Part shown: positions 6,776 to 14,847 of the stretch, in pieces
How positions within the stretch are numbered: the stretch's first letter is position 1
Layout: each line of letters begins with the position of its first letter
From: CAZAQV01 sp964487255
GTDB taxonomy: Bacteria > Myxococcota_A > Polyangia > Polyangiales > CAZAQV01
Reading direction: 5' to 3'
NCBI GenBank assembly: GCA_964487255.1
Contig: CAZAQV010000030.1
Span: 1-64,000 of the forward strand
Length of the DNA stretch: 64,000 bases
The notes under the pieces: generated by a model
Told to the model about the DNA's origin: nothing
The model's input: the letters and a program-made list of their open reading frames with translations, nothing else
Databases searched by the model: none
Made by a program: the position numbers and the translations under genes

Positions 6776-7452
6776 CGCTGAGCCACCAAAAACCCCCAAC
6801 GGAACGAAAGCTGTTGCTTACGCGCGCCACCGAAGTAGCCCGCGCGCTGCTGTTGGCGTGCCTTGCTCGGTAACTCCGCGACCAACGCCAACTGCTCTGT
6901 CGTCGCTGCCACTCGGCCCGCGGTCGGGTAGCAAAGTTCCCCGCGCACCTTCGAAACCAAAAGCGACGTCGGTTTCCACTGTGAGCGATAGGTGGGTCGC
7001 GTCACCCAGCGCTGGCAACTGCCATATTGGTCCTTGTAATCGCACACCGTCTCGGAACCGACGGGAATCTGCTCCTGCACACGCCCCGGATGTTGCTCAA
7101 GCTTCTGCTCGGAAACAATCAGGTCAAAGTCGGCGTGGTTCTGCGCCTCAGCGCGCATGACCGGGTTCCATTCTTCGACCACGAAGGGCGCGGCAACGCC
7201 GTCTTGCAGAAGGCTCGAAAACATCACGCGAAAGCAAGTTGCCTCCGCGTCGAGACGCGTGAGCTGCGCCCAGGAATCGAGCGTACCTTTGCCCAGACCG
7301 TGATGATCCTCAAGCGCCTTCTGGCTCTGCACCACAACATTGTGATCGACGCGCCCGCTCGTCAACGGGTGCGAAATCGTAACGTTCGGCTTACGCGCAC
7401 AACCCAACATCAGCCCCGCAAAAACGAATGAAACCCAAACTGCCCTTGTCAT
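6772..7452 (-). CDS. Lipoprotein of unknown function
   Basis: A 226-residue product with a signal peptide and lipobox (VSFVFAGLMLGC, Cys18). The mature part includes a long soluble domain with four cysteines (ATCFRVMF, ETVCDYKDQYGSCQRW, GELCYP), probably disulfide-bonded outside the inner membrane. It is the last gene in the minus-strand direction after the sigma-factor operon, 87 bp beyond the preceding stop, so it may be co-transcribed or have its own promoter. No family was recognised. It overlaps by 4 bp the stop of the convergent methyltransferase. Confidence 0.65.
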   Translation of the reverse strand: MTRAVWVSFVFAGLMLGCARKPNVTISHPLTSGRVDHNVVVQSQKALEDHHGLGKGTLDSWAQLTRLDAEATCFRVMFSSLLQDGVAAPFVVEEWNPVMRAEAQNHADFDLIVSEQKLEQHPGRVQEQIPVGSETVCDYKDQYGSCQRWVTRPTYRSQWKPTSLLVSKVRGELCYPTAGRVAATTEQLALVAELPSKARQQQRAGYFGGARKQQLSFRWGFLVAQR

Positions 7453-7539
7453 CTCTTCCCTGTCCTTTCCCCCATTTTTGGGGCGTTCAGCAGAGACTTG
7501 TGCGCGGGGATCCGCTTCCGTCAGAAAAACTCGCGCAAG

Positions 7540-8601
7540 CTATGGTTCGAGCGAAAGTGCCTGGATGGTGAGGTTTTCGTCGTCGGCCCTTGCGATCGCA
7601 ACCTTGCACTCACTGGTCCGCACGTCGATCGTGACGAGGTCCGAGTTCCAACAAGCCACATAATATTGGTCTGGGTCTACTGGGTCGGGGACCACGTCCT
7701 GAATGGTGCATTCAAGATTACCGCACGTCACCGGTCCAAGTGGGCTCACGCTCGCCAGCGACTGAACGCGCGAATAGCGAAAGCCTCCTGAGCTGATCCA
7801 GAGCACGACGACGTCTCCGCCAACCTTGTATGAGCGAAAGCGCTCTGGAGCGATATCCTGCTCGACAAGATATGGCGTCTTCGCTCGTCCCACTGTCTCG
7901 AGTTCGAACTCAGCGAGTCCAAACAAATTGCGGCGGGTGCCCAAGAGTCGCGGTCCCCCATCGGGATGAGGCGCAAAGCCTGTGATGCTTGAAGGGAAGA
8001 ATTCGAGTTCCGTCCATGCCGCGCGCTCTGCCCCCGTTTCGGGGTCGAGGAAGTAGAAGACATCGAGTTCATTGGCCATCAGCGGATTGAAAACGGCAAC
8101 CCCAACCGACTTTTGATCATTGGGAAAGTCGACTTCAAATATCGTCGGCTGACGTGCGTTGGGATAGTCGTCGATGTAGTTGTGCTGCCAACGCGTCGCT
8201 CCCGTGTCTGGATGAACACGTCGAATCACGCCCCCGACAGCGACGAACATTTGTTCACCGCGTGAATAACTGGCGTACACGCCCTGGGTGTCGAGCACGA
8301 GGTCCTCACAGCGCGACTCTGTTTGCAAGCTATAGCGAAGAACCTTTCCCTTGCCACTGGGGAGCTGGTGACTCAGCGAGCCCAACAACACGGGTCGCGG
8401 GCAATCCTCGAGGCCGGCGTCACCAGGCCCTGCATCAACGGTGGCGTCAAGAGAAGCGTCGGGCAAACCGCTATCGCCAAGCGCTGCATCCGTCAGCTTC
8501 GCATCAGACATAGACGCGTCCACGACGGTCCCAATATCCAGCCGCTGCGAACACGAAGTGATAACAATCGCCGCAGCGAAAAGCACAACCCGGCCGGTCA
8601 C
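7540..8601 (-). CDS. Lipoprotein with Asp/Ala-rich linker
   Basis: A 353-residue product starting at a GTG that overlaps the previous stop (GTGA). Signal peptide VVLFAAAIVITSC gives lipidated Cys17. Residues 20-65 are a low-complexity DA...DS...DA tether of the kind frequent in myxobacterial surface lipoproteins. The rest (PVLLGSLSHQLPSGKGKVLRYSL...) looks like a beta-propeller-type repeat domain: GQMFVAVGGVIRRVHPDTGATRWQHNY resembles a PQQ-like blade. It is the fourth gene of the ECF-sigma operon and may be the surface sensor or an effector of that system. Function unknown. Confidence 0.65.
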   Translation of the reverse strand: MTGRVVLFAAAIVITSCSQRLDIGTVVDASMSDAKLTDAALGDSGLPDASLDATVDAGPGDAGLEDCPRPVLLGSLSHQLPSGKGKVLRYSLQTESRCEDLVLDTQGVYASYSRGEQMFVAVGGVIRRVHPDTGATRWQHNYIDDYPNARQPTIFEVDFPNDQKSVGVAVFNPLMANELDVFYFLDPETGAERAAWTELEFFPSSITGFAPHPDGGPRLLGTRRNLFGLAEFELETVGRAKTPYLVEQDIAPERFRSYKVGGDVVVLWISSGGFRYSRVQSLASVSPLGPVTCGNLECTIQDVVPDPVDPDQYYVACWNSDLVTIDVRTSECKVAIARADDENLTIQALSLEP

Positions 8602-9362
8602 TGAACGGCCTCCTCGACGCGTCTGCGGAACATGCTTTTGGGGTGAGCTTGCAAGAAGGCCTTTGCGGCGCGTTGCGCCTGCGCCTCGCGACCTGCGTTC
8701 TGAAGCGCCAAAACCTCGATGACCGCTGCTTCCTCCGCGAGAAGCCCGTTGGGGAATTGCCTGCGATAGCGCGCCAGAGTCGCCAATGCGCGCTCTGGGG
8801 CTTTATCGATTTGGGCGCGTGAAGTGTCGATCAGACGCTGCTCCTGCTGCAGCGCGCTGGCGCCGGGATCTGGGGAACGTGACGCCTTGGGAAGCGCCGA
8901 CTGGGCACGTGGCAACACGACAACCGATGCATCGGGCACCATGGGAGTTGGTACTGGCACTTCAACGATACGCTCGACCGGAACCTCGACCGGAACCTCG
9001 ACGATTTCGGGTGCGCGCACGCTACGATCGAGCACGACGCCCGTACCTGCGCCCGCCAAGAAAGTGAGCGCGCTGATGCCGGCGATTTGAGCCAAAGAAA
9101 CACCCGATGTCACAGCGCCACCGCCCATGGCCGCGCCGCTAAACTCTAGACCACCACCCGAGCTCCCCACGCCTGTGCCGCTGGCCTCGCCGCTCGCGCG
9201 CTCGCTGCCCGAGGCGCCGCCCTCGCCGCCACCCAAGTCGCCCAACGTCTGTTCCAGACCTCGCAGAACACGCGCTTTGAGCGCCGGTTCCGCCGGCATG
9301 ATTTCGCGCTCGGCGTCGAAGAGTGCCGCGAGGTCATCAGGGAGCTTCATATCGTCGCTCAT
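8598..9362 (-). CDS. Membrane anti-sigma-like protein
   Basis: A 254-residue protein. An acidic N-terminal cytoplasmic segment (KLPDDLAALFDAEREIMPAEPALKARVLRGLEQTL, residues 5-40) is where an anti-sigma helix bundle would bind sigma. A Gly/Ser linker follows, then one transmembrane segment (about 92-112, IAGISALTFLAGAGTGVVL), a VEVPVEVPVERIVEVPVP spacer, and a periplasmic helical domain resembling TPR/YbgF (ALATLARYRRQFPNGLLAEEAAVIEVLAL). Its ATG overlaps the sigma stop (ATGA), so they are translationally coupled. The anti-sigma role is inferred from position and topology; there is no HxxxCxxC zinc motif. Confidence 0.6.
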   Translation of the reverse strand: MSDDMKLPDDLAALFDAEREIMPAEPALKARVLRGLEQTLGDLGGGEGGASGSERASGEASGTGVGSSGGGLEFSGAAMGGGAVTSGVSLAQIAGISALTFLAGAGTGVVLDRSVRAPEIVEVPVEVPVERIVEVPVPTPMVPDASVVVLPRAQSALPKASRSPDPGASALQQEQRLIDTSRAQIDKAPERALATLARYRRQFPNGLLAEEAAVIEVLALQNAGREAQAQRAAKAFLQAHPKSMFRRRVEEAVQ

Positions 9363-9883
9363 GCCGCCACTCCCTGGGCGCGTACGGACTCGGCGGCTTT
9401 GCGAAATGCGTCGCGCGCGAGCCGCAACCTTGAGTAGACAGTATTCAGAGGAATCTCAAGCACTTCGGCAATCTCGGGCGCAGACTGTCCGTCCAGGTCG
9501 TGCATGATGAGGACGGTCTTTTTGTCGAGCGACAGTTCGTCGAGTGCCCGGACCACCAACTCGCGGCGTTGATTTGCCTGCATCGCTTCGTATGGAGTGT
9601 GGCGGTCTGCCGCGCGTTCCATCGCTCGCTCGTCATCGCTTATGCGATGCCGTGCAAGCCGCCGATAGTTGGATGCTTTTCGAACGCAAAACGCAAACAG
9701 CCAAGGCCGCAGGGCTTTGGCCGGATCGTAACTTTCGAACTTGTCGTGCACGGTCAAAAACACCTCTTGCGCGACATCTTCCAGATCACCCGGATACACA
9801 CCCAATCGCCGCAAACTACGAATGACATAGTCAAACTCCGCCTCGAAAACTTGAGCAAACCTTGCCGTCGTGGTGCCGCTCAT
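9359..9883 (-). CDS. ECF-type sigma factor
   Basis: A 174-residue sigma70-family factor. Region 2 (about residues 10-80: FEAEFDYVIRSLRRLGVYPGDLEDVAQEVFLTVHDKFESYDPAKALRPWLFAFCVRKASNYRR) binds core polymerase and the -10 element. Region 4 (about 110-165: RALDELSLDKKTVLIMHDLDGQSAPEIAEVLEIPLNTVYSRLRLARDAFRKA) binds -35. I use the ATG at 9883 because its first three bases form ATGA with the stop of the gene upstream; a longer start at 9940 would overlap more. It sits between an envelope protein and an anti-sigma-like membrane protein, so it probably answers an envelope signal. Confidence 0.88.
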   Translation of the reverse strand: MSGTTTARFAQVFEAEFDYVIRSLRRLGVYPGDLEDVAQEVFLTVHDKFESYDPAKALRPWLFAFCVRKASNYRRLARHRISDDERAMERAADRHTPYEAMQANQRRELVVRALDELSLDKKTVLIMHDLDGQSAPEIAEVLEIPLNTVYSRLRLARDAFRKAAESVRAQGVAA

Positions 9884-10851
9884 ACGGGCCGCCAATGCAA
9901 GCGTAAAGCGAACCCCGAAAAAAGCGGAGCGGCATGCCACCGTGACTCCTCGGCGACAAACACTTCTGGCGGACTGAGAGCGACGCCCACGCGCAACATC
10001 GGGATAAGCGAAAGCCCGCCTGAGATCTCAATGTGTGCGCCTCCTTCGAGCACCCAGGCGCTGTACAGTGCCGTGTCGTCAGATGGCTGCAGCGAGGTGG
10101 CGTGAACGGCAACTGCGCCCAGTTCGAAATCTGTGCATAGAAGCGGCCAGCCGAAACGCAGGCAGCCCCCCACCGATCCACCATAAGCCGTGAACCCAGC
10201 CCGACTTGTGCGGTCCAGGTCCGATTCTCCAAAGGTGGCCGCGTACCAAAACTGCAGACGAAGCCAGTGCGACACATCTCCAAGACTAAAACCGCCAACC
10301 GCAACGGCTGAGAGCGCGGAAAAGCGCCCGAGTTCCGCTCCACCTCCAGCAAAAATACCCAGTCGAAAGCTTGGCTCGGGCGCCGGCTCGACCGCAGGCG
10401 GGGGTTCTGGTGTGCGCTGCCCGGACGGTGAGGGCTCCGGCCAAGCTGGAGGCGCGTCCCATGTGGTTTCGGTCTGTTCCTGCCGTTGGATCTCCGCGAA
10501 GAGTACGGAAAAAGCCACTGCGGCCGCGTCAACGCCGTCCTCACAGCGGCGCGCATTAAACACTCTCTCCGCATTCTGCTCCCCCTGCTCAAGAAGCAGG
10601 CGAACCTCAAACTGGTGTGCGCCCGAGCGCTGTGCATGCACCTCCAGGCTGGGACCCTCCCCAGTGAACGGATCGGAACCGAGCCTCGCGACAACCGCGT
10701 CCACGAAATGTTGCTCGGGAGGGCAGCCGTCTCTCGCTTGGTACGCGAGCGAGTAAGACTGCGCAGACGCCAGCGATTCGGCGAAAGAGCCCGTCGCAAT
10801 GGCCAGGCCGATCGCCATCCAGGGTCGAAGCGATGCCGTGGCGGGCTGCAT
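9880..10851 (-). CDS. Exported envelope protein, sigma-operon leader
   Basis: About 323 residues. The ATG at 10851 is chosen because it opens a signal peptide (LRPWMAIGLAIATGSFAESLASAQS). The mature N-terminus has CPPEQHFVDAVVARLGSDPF, a motif seen in many myxobacterial proteins encoded next to ECF sigma genes. A Pro/Glu linker (about 165-190) is followed by a C-terminal domain with alternating hydrophobic strands (FRLGIFAGGGAELGRFSALSAVAVGGFSLG...LRLHWRPV) like a small outer-membrane beta-barrel ending in an aromatic strand. It is first in the operon, with ATGA coupling to sigma. A signal-sensing role is inferred. Confidence 0.65.
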   Translation of the reverse strand: MQPATASLRPWMAIGLAIATGSFAESLASAQSYSLAYQARDGCPPEQHFVDAVVARLGSDPFTGEGPSLEVHAQRSGAHQFEVRLLLEQGEQNAERVFNARRCEDGVDAAAVAFSVLFAEIQRQEQTETTWDAPPAWPEPSPSGQRTPEPPPAVEPAPEPSFRLGIFAGGGAELGRFSALSAVAVGGFSLGDVSHWLRLQFWYAATFGESDLDRTSRAGFTAYGGSVGGCLRFGWPLLCTDFELGAVAVHATSLQPSDDTALYSAWVLEGGAHIEISGGLSLIPMLRVGVALSPPEVFVAEESRWHAAPLFSGFALRLHWRPV

Positions 10852-11080
10852 CGACCAGGCATAGCAGATTGGAGCCGCTTCGCAGATCGAGCGAAAGTCT
10901 TGCTGCACCATAGCCTGACTGGGCACACAACGGCTCGCATCACCTTGGAACTGGCTTGTCGCACGCCGTTGGCATCCGTCACAAAATTCCAATACCCGGG
11001 CTCTTCGCCTCACAGCTCATCGCTTCTCCCAGCTGAGCTTGACCCACATCGCCCTTCGCGATACAGACTCCGTCCCTATT

Positions 11081-11153
11081 GGGGCCGTAGCTCAGCTGGG
11101 AGAGCGCATCACTGGCAGTGATGAGGTCAGGGGTTCGATCCCCCTCGGCTCCA
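11081..11153 (+). tRNA. tRNA-Ala (anticodon GGC)
   Basis: A full cloverleaf folds: acceptor GGGGCCG/CGGCTCC with the G3:U70 wobble that marks alanine tRNAs; D-arm GCTC-AGCTGGGA-GAGC; anticodon stem CATCA/TGATG with loop CTGGCAG, so the anticodon is GGC (reads GCC); variable AGGTC; T-arm AGGGG-TTCGATC-CCCCT; discriminator A73. CCA is not encoded (CCC follows). It is isolated between two protein genes. Confidence 0.97.
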
Positions 11154-11155
11154 CC

Positions 11156-11183
11156 CGCCTTCGCTCCTTGCGGAGCTTCGGCG
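11156..11183. terminator. Hairpin after tRNA-Ala
   Basis: CGCC-TTC-GCTCC-TTGC-GGAGC-TTC-GGCG folds symmetrically with a small TTC/TTC internal loop, starting 3 nt after the tRNA and ending 13 bp before the convergent reductase stop. It lacks a U-tract, so it may act in tRNA 3' processing or as a weak bidirectional barrier. Confidence 0.35.
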
Positions 11184-11196
11184 AGGCCGCGCCTGA

Positions 11197-12165
11197 CTAC
11201 CCGCGGCCGTGAGGTGCGTGCCAGTCGACCTCTGGCCCCTTCGGGACGATACGCGTCGGGTTCACGTGCCCGTGGCTCTGGTAGTAGTGGCGCTTGATAT
11301 GCACAAAGTCGACGGTTTCCTCGATGCCGGGTACCTGGAAGAGCTCGCGCGCATACGCCCAGAGGTTCGGGTAGTCGACAAGGCGCCTTTTGTTGCACTT
11401 GAAGTGGCCGAAGTAGACCGCATCGAAGCGGAGCAGTGTCGTGAAGAGCCGCCAGTCAGCCTCCGTAATTGGGTCGCCCACGAGATAGCGTTGTCGCGAA
11501 AGGCGTTCTTCGAGCCAGTCCATCGTCTCGAATAGCTCGTCAAACGCGTGCTCGTAGACTTCTTGACGTGTGGCAAACCCTGCTTTGTACACGCCGTTGT
11601 TGACGGTGTGGTAGACGCGCTCATTAATCTCGTCGATCTTCTCGCACAGCCCATCAGGGTAGTAATCGCCTTCCTTGGCGCCAAGTGCATCGAACGAGCT
11701 ATTGAACATGCGGATGATTTCCGACGACTCATTGCTGACAATGGTTTGCTCTTTTTTGTCCCAGAGCACGGGAACGGTAACGCGTCCGGTGAAGTCAGGT
11801 TTCGCTTTCGTATAAACCTCGTGCAAGTAGTCGACATTCCCGATGGGGTCGGCAACAACCCCAGGTCCATCGTCAAAACTCCAGCCCTGTTCGCCCATGA
11901 AGTAGTGAACAACCGACACTGGGATCATCTCTTCGAGTCCCTTAATCTTCCGAAAAATAAGCGTACGGTGGGCCCAAGGACAGGCGAGTGAGACGTACAG
12001 CAAGTAGCGCCCATTTTCCGGCGCAAACGCTCTTCCGGACGGCGCGCCCTCTCGCTTCGGTACAACCCAATTGCGAAACGAAGCGTCGTCACGAACGAAC
12101 TTGCCGTCGTGCTTGTCTGTCTCGTACCAGACGTCGTGCCACTTGCCGTCGATTAACTTCCCCAC
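11197..12165 (-). CDS. yqjG: Glutathionyl-hydroquinone reductase
   Basis: A 322-residue Xi-class glutathione transferase, the usual length. These enzymes reduce glutathionyl-hydroquinones, with release of GSSG. The N-terminal thioredoxin-like domain has the catalytic motif SLACPWAHR (Cys near residue 62) and the family-specific GWSFDD and SNESSEIIRMFN stretches. The C-terminal all-helical domain contains ITEADWRLFTTLLRFDAVYFGHFKCN, as in YqjG/PcpF. It starts at a GTG behind a GAGAGGAG Shine-Dalgarno and lies 19 bp downstream of the pirin-like gene, so both are probably one operon handling quinone or flavonoid-type oxidative chemistry. Confidence 0.9.
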   Translation of the reverse strand: MGKLIDGKWHDVWYETDKHDGKFVRDDASFRNWVVPKREGAPSGRAFAPENGRYLLYVSLACPWAHRTLIFRKIKGLEEMIPVSVVHYFMGEQGWSFDDGPGVVADPIGNVDYLHEVYTKAKPDFTGRVTVPVLWDKKEQTIVSNESSEIIRMFNSSFDALGAKEGDYYPDGLCEKIDEINERVYHTVNNGVYKAGFATRQEVYEHAFDELFETMDWLEERLSRQRYLVGDPITEADWRLFTTLLRFDAVYFGHFKCNKRRLVDYPNLWAYARELFQVPGIEETVDFVHIKRHYYQSHGHVNPTRIVPKGPEVDWHAPHGRG

Positions 12166-12184
12166 TTGCGCTCCTCTCTCTGTC

Positions 12185-13189
12185 TCACGTGGACTCGCTC
12201 GGTCGGAGGGCGCCCATTTTGCCCGCTCGATAGTCCCGCATGGCTTGGTTGATCTGTTCGCGCGTGTTCATCACGAAAGGCCCGTGTGCGACGACCGGCT
12301 CACCGAGTGGTTTACCCGAAAGCACCAACGCTTTCGCCGGCCCCGATGCCCCCACGGTGACGCGCGACGCAACGCCGTCTCGTCGAAACACAGCCAGGTG
12401 TCGCTCCGGGAGGGTCTTCCCCCCTGGCAACTGCAGTGAGCCTTGCAAAGCGACCATGAGAAGGGTGTGGTCGGAGACGCTATTGAACGACGCCTCACCC
12501 GCGCGATCGAAGCGCAAGTCAAAGAGCGTAACCGGAGTATGAGTCTTCGCCGGCCCACGGCTCCCCTCGACGTCTCCCGCGATGACTCGAGCTACCGCAT
12601 CACCGAACGACTTGCGTGGGAAACGGCCGTCCACCAACGCTTGATAGCGCGGATGGGTCATCTTGTGTGTCGCAGGAAGGTTCACCCAGAGCTGGACCAT
12701 CTCGAAAGTGCCACCTTGCTCGGTGAACCGCTGCGAATGCTTCTCTTCGTGGACAACACCGCTCGCGGCTGTCATCCACTGCACATCACCTGGATAGATG
12801 CGTCCGCCGCCCCCGGCAGAGTCGCGATGATCCACCTCGCCCTGATACGCGAAGGTGACAGTTTCAAAACCACGATGTGGATGTGCGCCCACGCCGCGCG
12901 AAACCTTTGCAGGCTCGAAGATTCGAGGTGCGCCATGGTCGAGCAGAAGAAAGGGACTGATCGAATCAGGCTCGACCTGGAAAGGCGAGAATACCGTGCT
13001 CACCCAGAAGCCATCGCCCACCCAGTGCTCGGCTCCAGGACGGTGTATCTGCTGAACTTCCCGCAACCTCTCTACGGCGCGTGACGAAGCCTCGTGAACG
13101 GGCACACGGCGACAGGCAGCGAGCAGACTCGTTCCCAGAACGCCCAACGAGGACGTGCGAAGCCAAGCGCGACGCAGCCACGATTCCAT
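12185..13189 (-). CDS. Pirin-family protein with export signal
   Basis: A 334-residue bicupin. The Pirin N-terminal cupin is clear: AHPHRGFETVTFAYQGEVDHRDS with metal-binding His residues, then GDVQWMTAASGVVHEE (third His and Glu). The C-terminal half is a second cupin (LLMVALQGSLQLPGG). Some pirins have quercetinase activity; others are regulators. Unusually, it begins with an Arg-rich signal sequence (MESWLRRAWLRTSSLGVLGTSLLAAC) ending in a lipobox-like LLAAC, so it may be exported and lipidated. It is divergent from the isoaspartyl methyltransferase gene, with 42 bp between starts. Confidence 0.85.
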   Translation of the reverse strand: MESWLRRAWLRTSSLGVLGTSLLAACRRVPVHEASSRAVERLREVQQIHRPGAEHWVGDGFWVSTVFSPFQVEPDSISPFLLLDHGAPRIFEPAKVSRGVGAHPHRGFETVTFAYQGEVDHRDSAGGGGRIYPGDVQWMTAASGVVHEEKHSQRFTEQGGTFEMVQLWVNLPATHKMTHPRYQALVDGRFPRKSFGDAVARVIAGDVEGSRGPAKTHTPVTLFDLRFDRAGEASFNSVSDHTLLMVALQGSLQLPGGKTLPERHLAVFRRDGVASRVTVGASGPAKALVLSGKPLGEPVVAHGPFVMNTREQINQAMRDYRAGKMGALRPSEST

Positions 13190-13231
13190 GGTGTCACTTT
13201 AGGGCCTGGAAGAGGACTCGCCAAGTATGCG

Positions 13232-14035
13232 ATGGTGAAGAGAATGTTTTCTCTCAGGAAGTTCGTTTCGGTTGCTCTGTTGATCGCTCTGAACGCGAGC
13301 TGTGAGAGTAAGAAACGTCCACCAGAAAGCAGCGCTTCCCAAGCCATAAAGAACGAGACCAACAAAACAGTTCGCGAGCGTGCAGACGATACGACAAGAA
13401 AGAGAGCAACGATGGTCAACAAGCAACTTCAGATGCGTGACATCACGAACAAGGAAGTACTCAATGCGATGCGTATCGTGCCACGACACCACTTTGTTCC
13501 CGAGGAGATGCAAGCACACGCCTACGACGATTCGCCGTTGCCAATCGGACACAAGCAGACGATCAGCCAGCCGTATATCGTTGCCCTCATGACACAGCTG
13601 GCAGAGGTCAAGCCAGGCGATCGCGTCCTGGAGATCGGGACGGGTTCCGGCTACCAGGCCGCTGTCCTTGCTGAACTTGGCGCCGAAGTTTATTCCATAG
13701 AGATCATAGAACCACTCGCCGTGCGCGCGACCGAAACCCTCGACGCGCTTGGTTACAAGAACGTTCATGTTCGGCACGGAGACGGCTACAAAGGGTGGCC
13801 CGAGCACGCACCCTTCGATGCGGTGATGGTCACGGCCGCACCGCCAGAAATTCCGGAACCACTCAAAGCCCAACTCAAGCTCAGCGGCCGACTCGTCATT
13901 CCGGTGGGTCGTGATGTTCAAGAACTGCGCGTGATTACCCGAACAGAAACCGGCTTTGATGAGCAACGCGTAACCGCGGTGCGGTTCGTACCGATGACAG
14001 GCAGAGCGCAAAAAGAAACGACCCCTCAAAAATGA
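13232..14035 (+). CDS. pcm: Exported protein-L-isoaspartate O-methyltransferase
   Basis: A 267-residue protein. The catalytic domain is complete: RHHFVPEEMQAHAYDDSPLPIGHKQTISQPYIVALMTQL (substrate motif), VLEIGTGSGYQAAVLAEL (S-adenosylmethionine motif I, about residue 135), IEIIEPLA and GYKGWPEHAPFDAVMVTAAP. It methylates isoaspartyl residues in damaged proteins for repair. The start at 13232 gives MVKRMFSLRKFVSVALLIALNASC, a signal peptide with lipobox LNASC. The enzyme would thus be a periplasmic lipoprotein, odd because S-adenosylmethionine is cytosolic. ATG 13244 is the alternative start. Confidence 0.88.
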   Translation: MVKRMFSLRKFVSVALLIALNASCESKKRPPESSASQAIKNETNKTVRERADDTTRKRATMVNKQLQMRDITNKEVLNAMRIVPRHHFVPEEMQAHAYDDSPLPIGHKQTISQPYIVALMTQLAEVKPGDRVLEIGTGSGYQAAVLAELGAEVYSIEIIEPLAVRATETLDALGYKNVHVRHGDGYKGWPEHAPFDAVMVTAAPPEIPEPLKAQLKLSGRLVIPVGRDVQELRVITRTETGFDEQRVTAVRFVPMTGRAQKETTPQK

Positions 14036-14043
14036 GCGGTCGT
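14010..14043 (-). terminator. Intrinsic terminator of the OmpA lipoprotein gene
   Basis: Hairpin 14018-14043: ACGACC-C-CTCA-AAAA-TGAG-C-GGTCGT (10 pairs, one mismatch, AAAA loop). Reading the minus strand it is followed by TTCTTTTT (complement of 14010-14017), a proper U-tract. It lies 24 bp beyond the stop of the minus-strand OmpA gene and overlaps the stop codon of the convergent pcm gene. Confidence 0.75.
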
Positions 14044-14066
14044 CACCTCTGAAGCAAGAATATGGA

Positions 14067-14627
14067 CTACTCGATCACGTTTCCTTCGTCGTCGACCATC
14101 GTGCCTTCCCCTAGAACGAGCTGTACGTCGCCCTGCATCATACGGAATTCAACGCGGCGATTGGCCGCATGCGATTTGGTCTCACCACCCATCGCGGCAA
14201 GTTTCTCTTCGCCCCAAGAGTGTGCGTGTAGTTTTGCGCTGTCGACACCGAGAGACGTCAGGTAGTCCACGACCGCGTTTGCCCGCTTCTCGCCGAGCGC
14301 TGCATTGTACTCTTCCGTACCGCGTGTGTCGGTGTGCCCGTCAACGTGCAACTCGACACCATGTTTGATGAGCTTTGGGGCCGCATCTGCGAGCGCGTCA
14401 CGGCTCTCTTTGGGAAGCTCAGAACTATCGAGGGCAAAGTGCACTTTTTGCAGCGAGATGAGTGCATCACGCAGCTCACCTGTCGCCTCTTGGGTACCCG
14501 AACGCTTCTGGACTGGGGCCGGCTTCTCTTCGACCTGCTTGGTCGTGTCTACCGTGGTCGACGCGCCGCACGCGCCAAGCATGGAAATAAACAGGGTGCG
14601 AGTGGTGATTGTCGTTATTCGCTTCAT
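14067..14627 (-). CDS. OmpA/Pal-family peptidoglycan-binding lipoprotein
   Basis: A 186-residue lipoprotein: from ATG 14627, a signal peptide and lipobox (TRTLFISMLGAC, Cys18). The C-terminal OmpA domain (about residues 65-165) has KVHFALDSSELPKESRDAL, HVDGHTDTRGTEEYNAALGEKRANAVVDYL and ANRRVEF, with the conserved Asp and Arg that bind diaminopimelate. It anchors the outer membrane to peptidoglycan. No Tol genes are nearby, so it is a Pal-like paralogue rather than the tol-pal member. A 9-bp inverted repeat lies 70 bp upstream. A terminator follows. Confidence 0.88.
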   Translation of the reverse strand: MKRITTITTRTLFISMLGACGASTTVDTTKQVEEKPAPVQKRSGTQEATGELRDALISLQKVHFALDSSELPKESRDALADAAPKLIKHGVELHVDGHTDTRGTEEYNAALGEKRANAVVDYLTSLGVDSAKLHAHSWGEEKLAAMGGETKSHAANRRVEFRMMQGDVQLVLGEGTMVDDEGNVIE

Positions 14628-14696
14628 ATTTTCGCTCCTCTCCCAATGCCAACACTCCTGTCGGCAAGGTCGGTCTATCACCCTATCACCATGAGC

Positions 14697-14721
14697 GAAA
14701 TGACAAAAAGTGTGTCATTTC
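14697..14721. promoter_or_regulatory. Perfect 9-bp inverted repeat upstream of the OmpA gene
   Basis: GAAATGACA-N7-TGTCATTTC, about 70 bp upstream of the OmpA lipoprotein start. It could be an operator or, less likely, the read-out hairpin of the gene at 14848 (no U-tract follows). Confidence 0.45.
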
Positions 14722-14847
14722 AGCCGAGCGCCGGCTGTAGCGCCTGCAACACCGCACAACTCAAGAGAAAAGTGGGTTAACCAGGCGCGCGGCAATAACG
14801 TCCGGTCGAGCTTGGCAGGCGGTTGTGCCTCATCAAAACGACGTATC

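Noticed and set aside
8965..9005. Repeated GGAACCTCGACC units
   Set aside because: They encode the VEVPVEVP spacer of the anti-sigma-like protein, not a DNA element.
10979..11398. Long minus-strand frame with GDRTPDL across the tRNA gene
   Set aside because: It is the antisense reading of tRNA-Ala, a well-known false protein; no domain.
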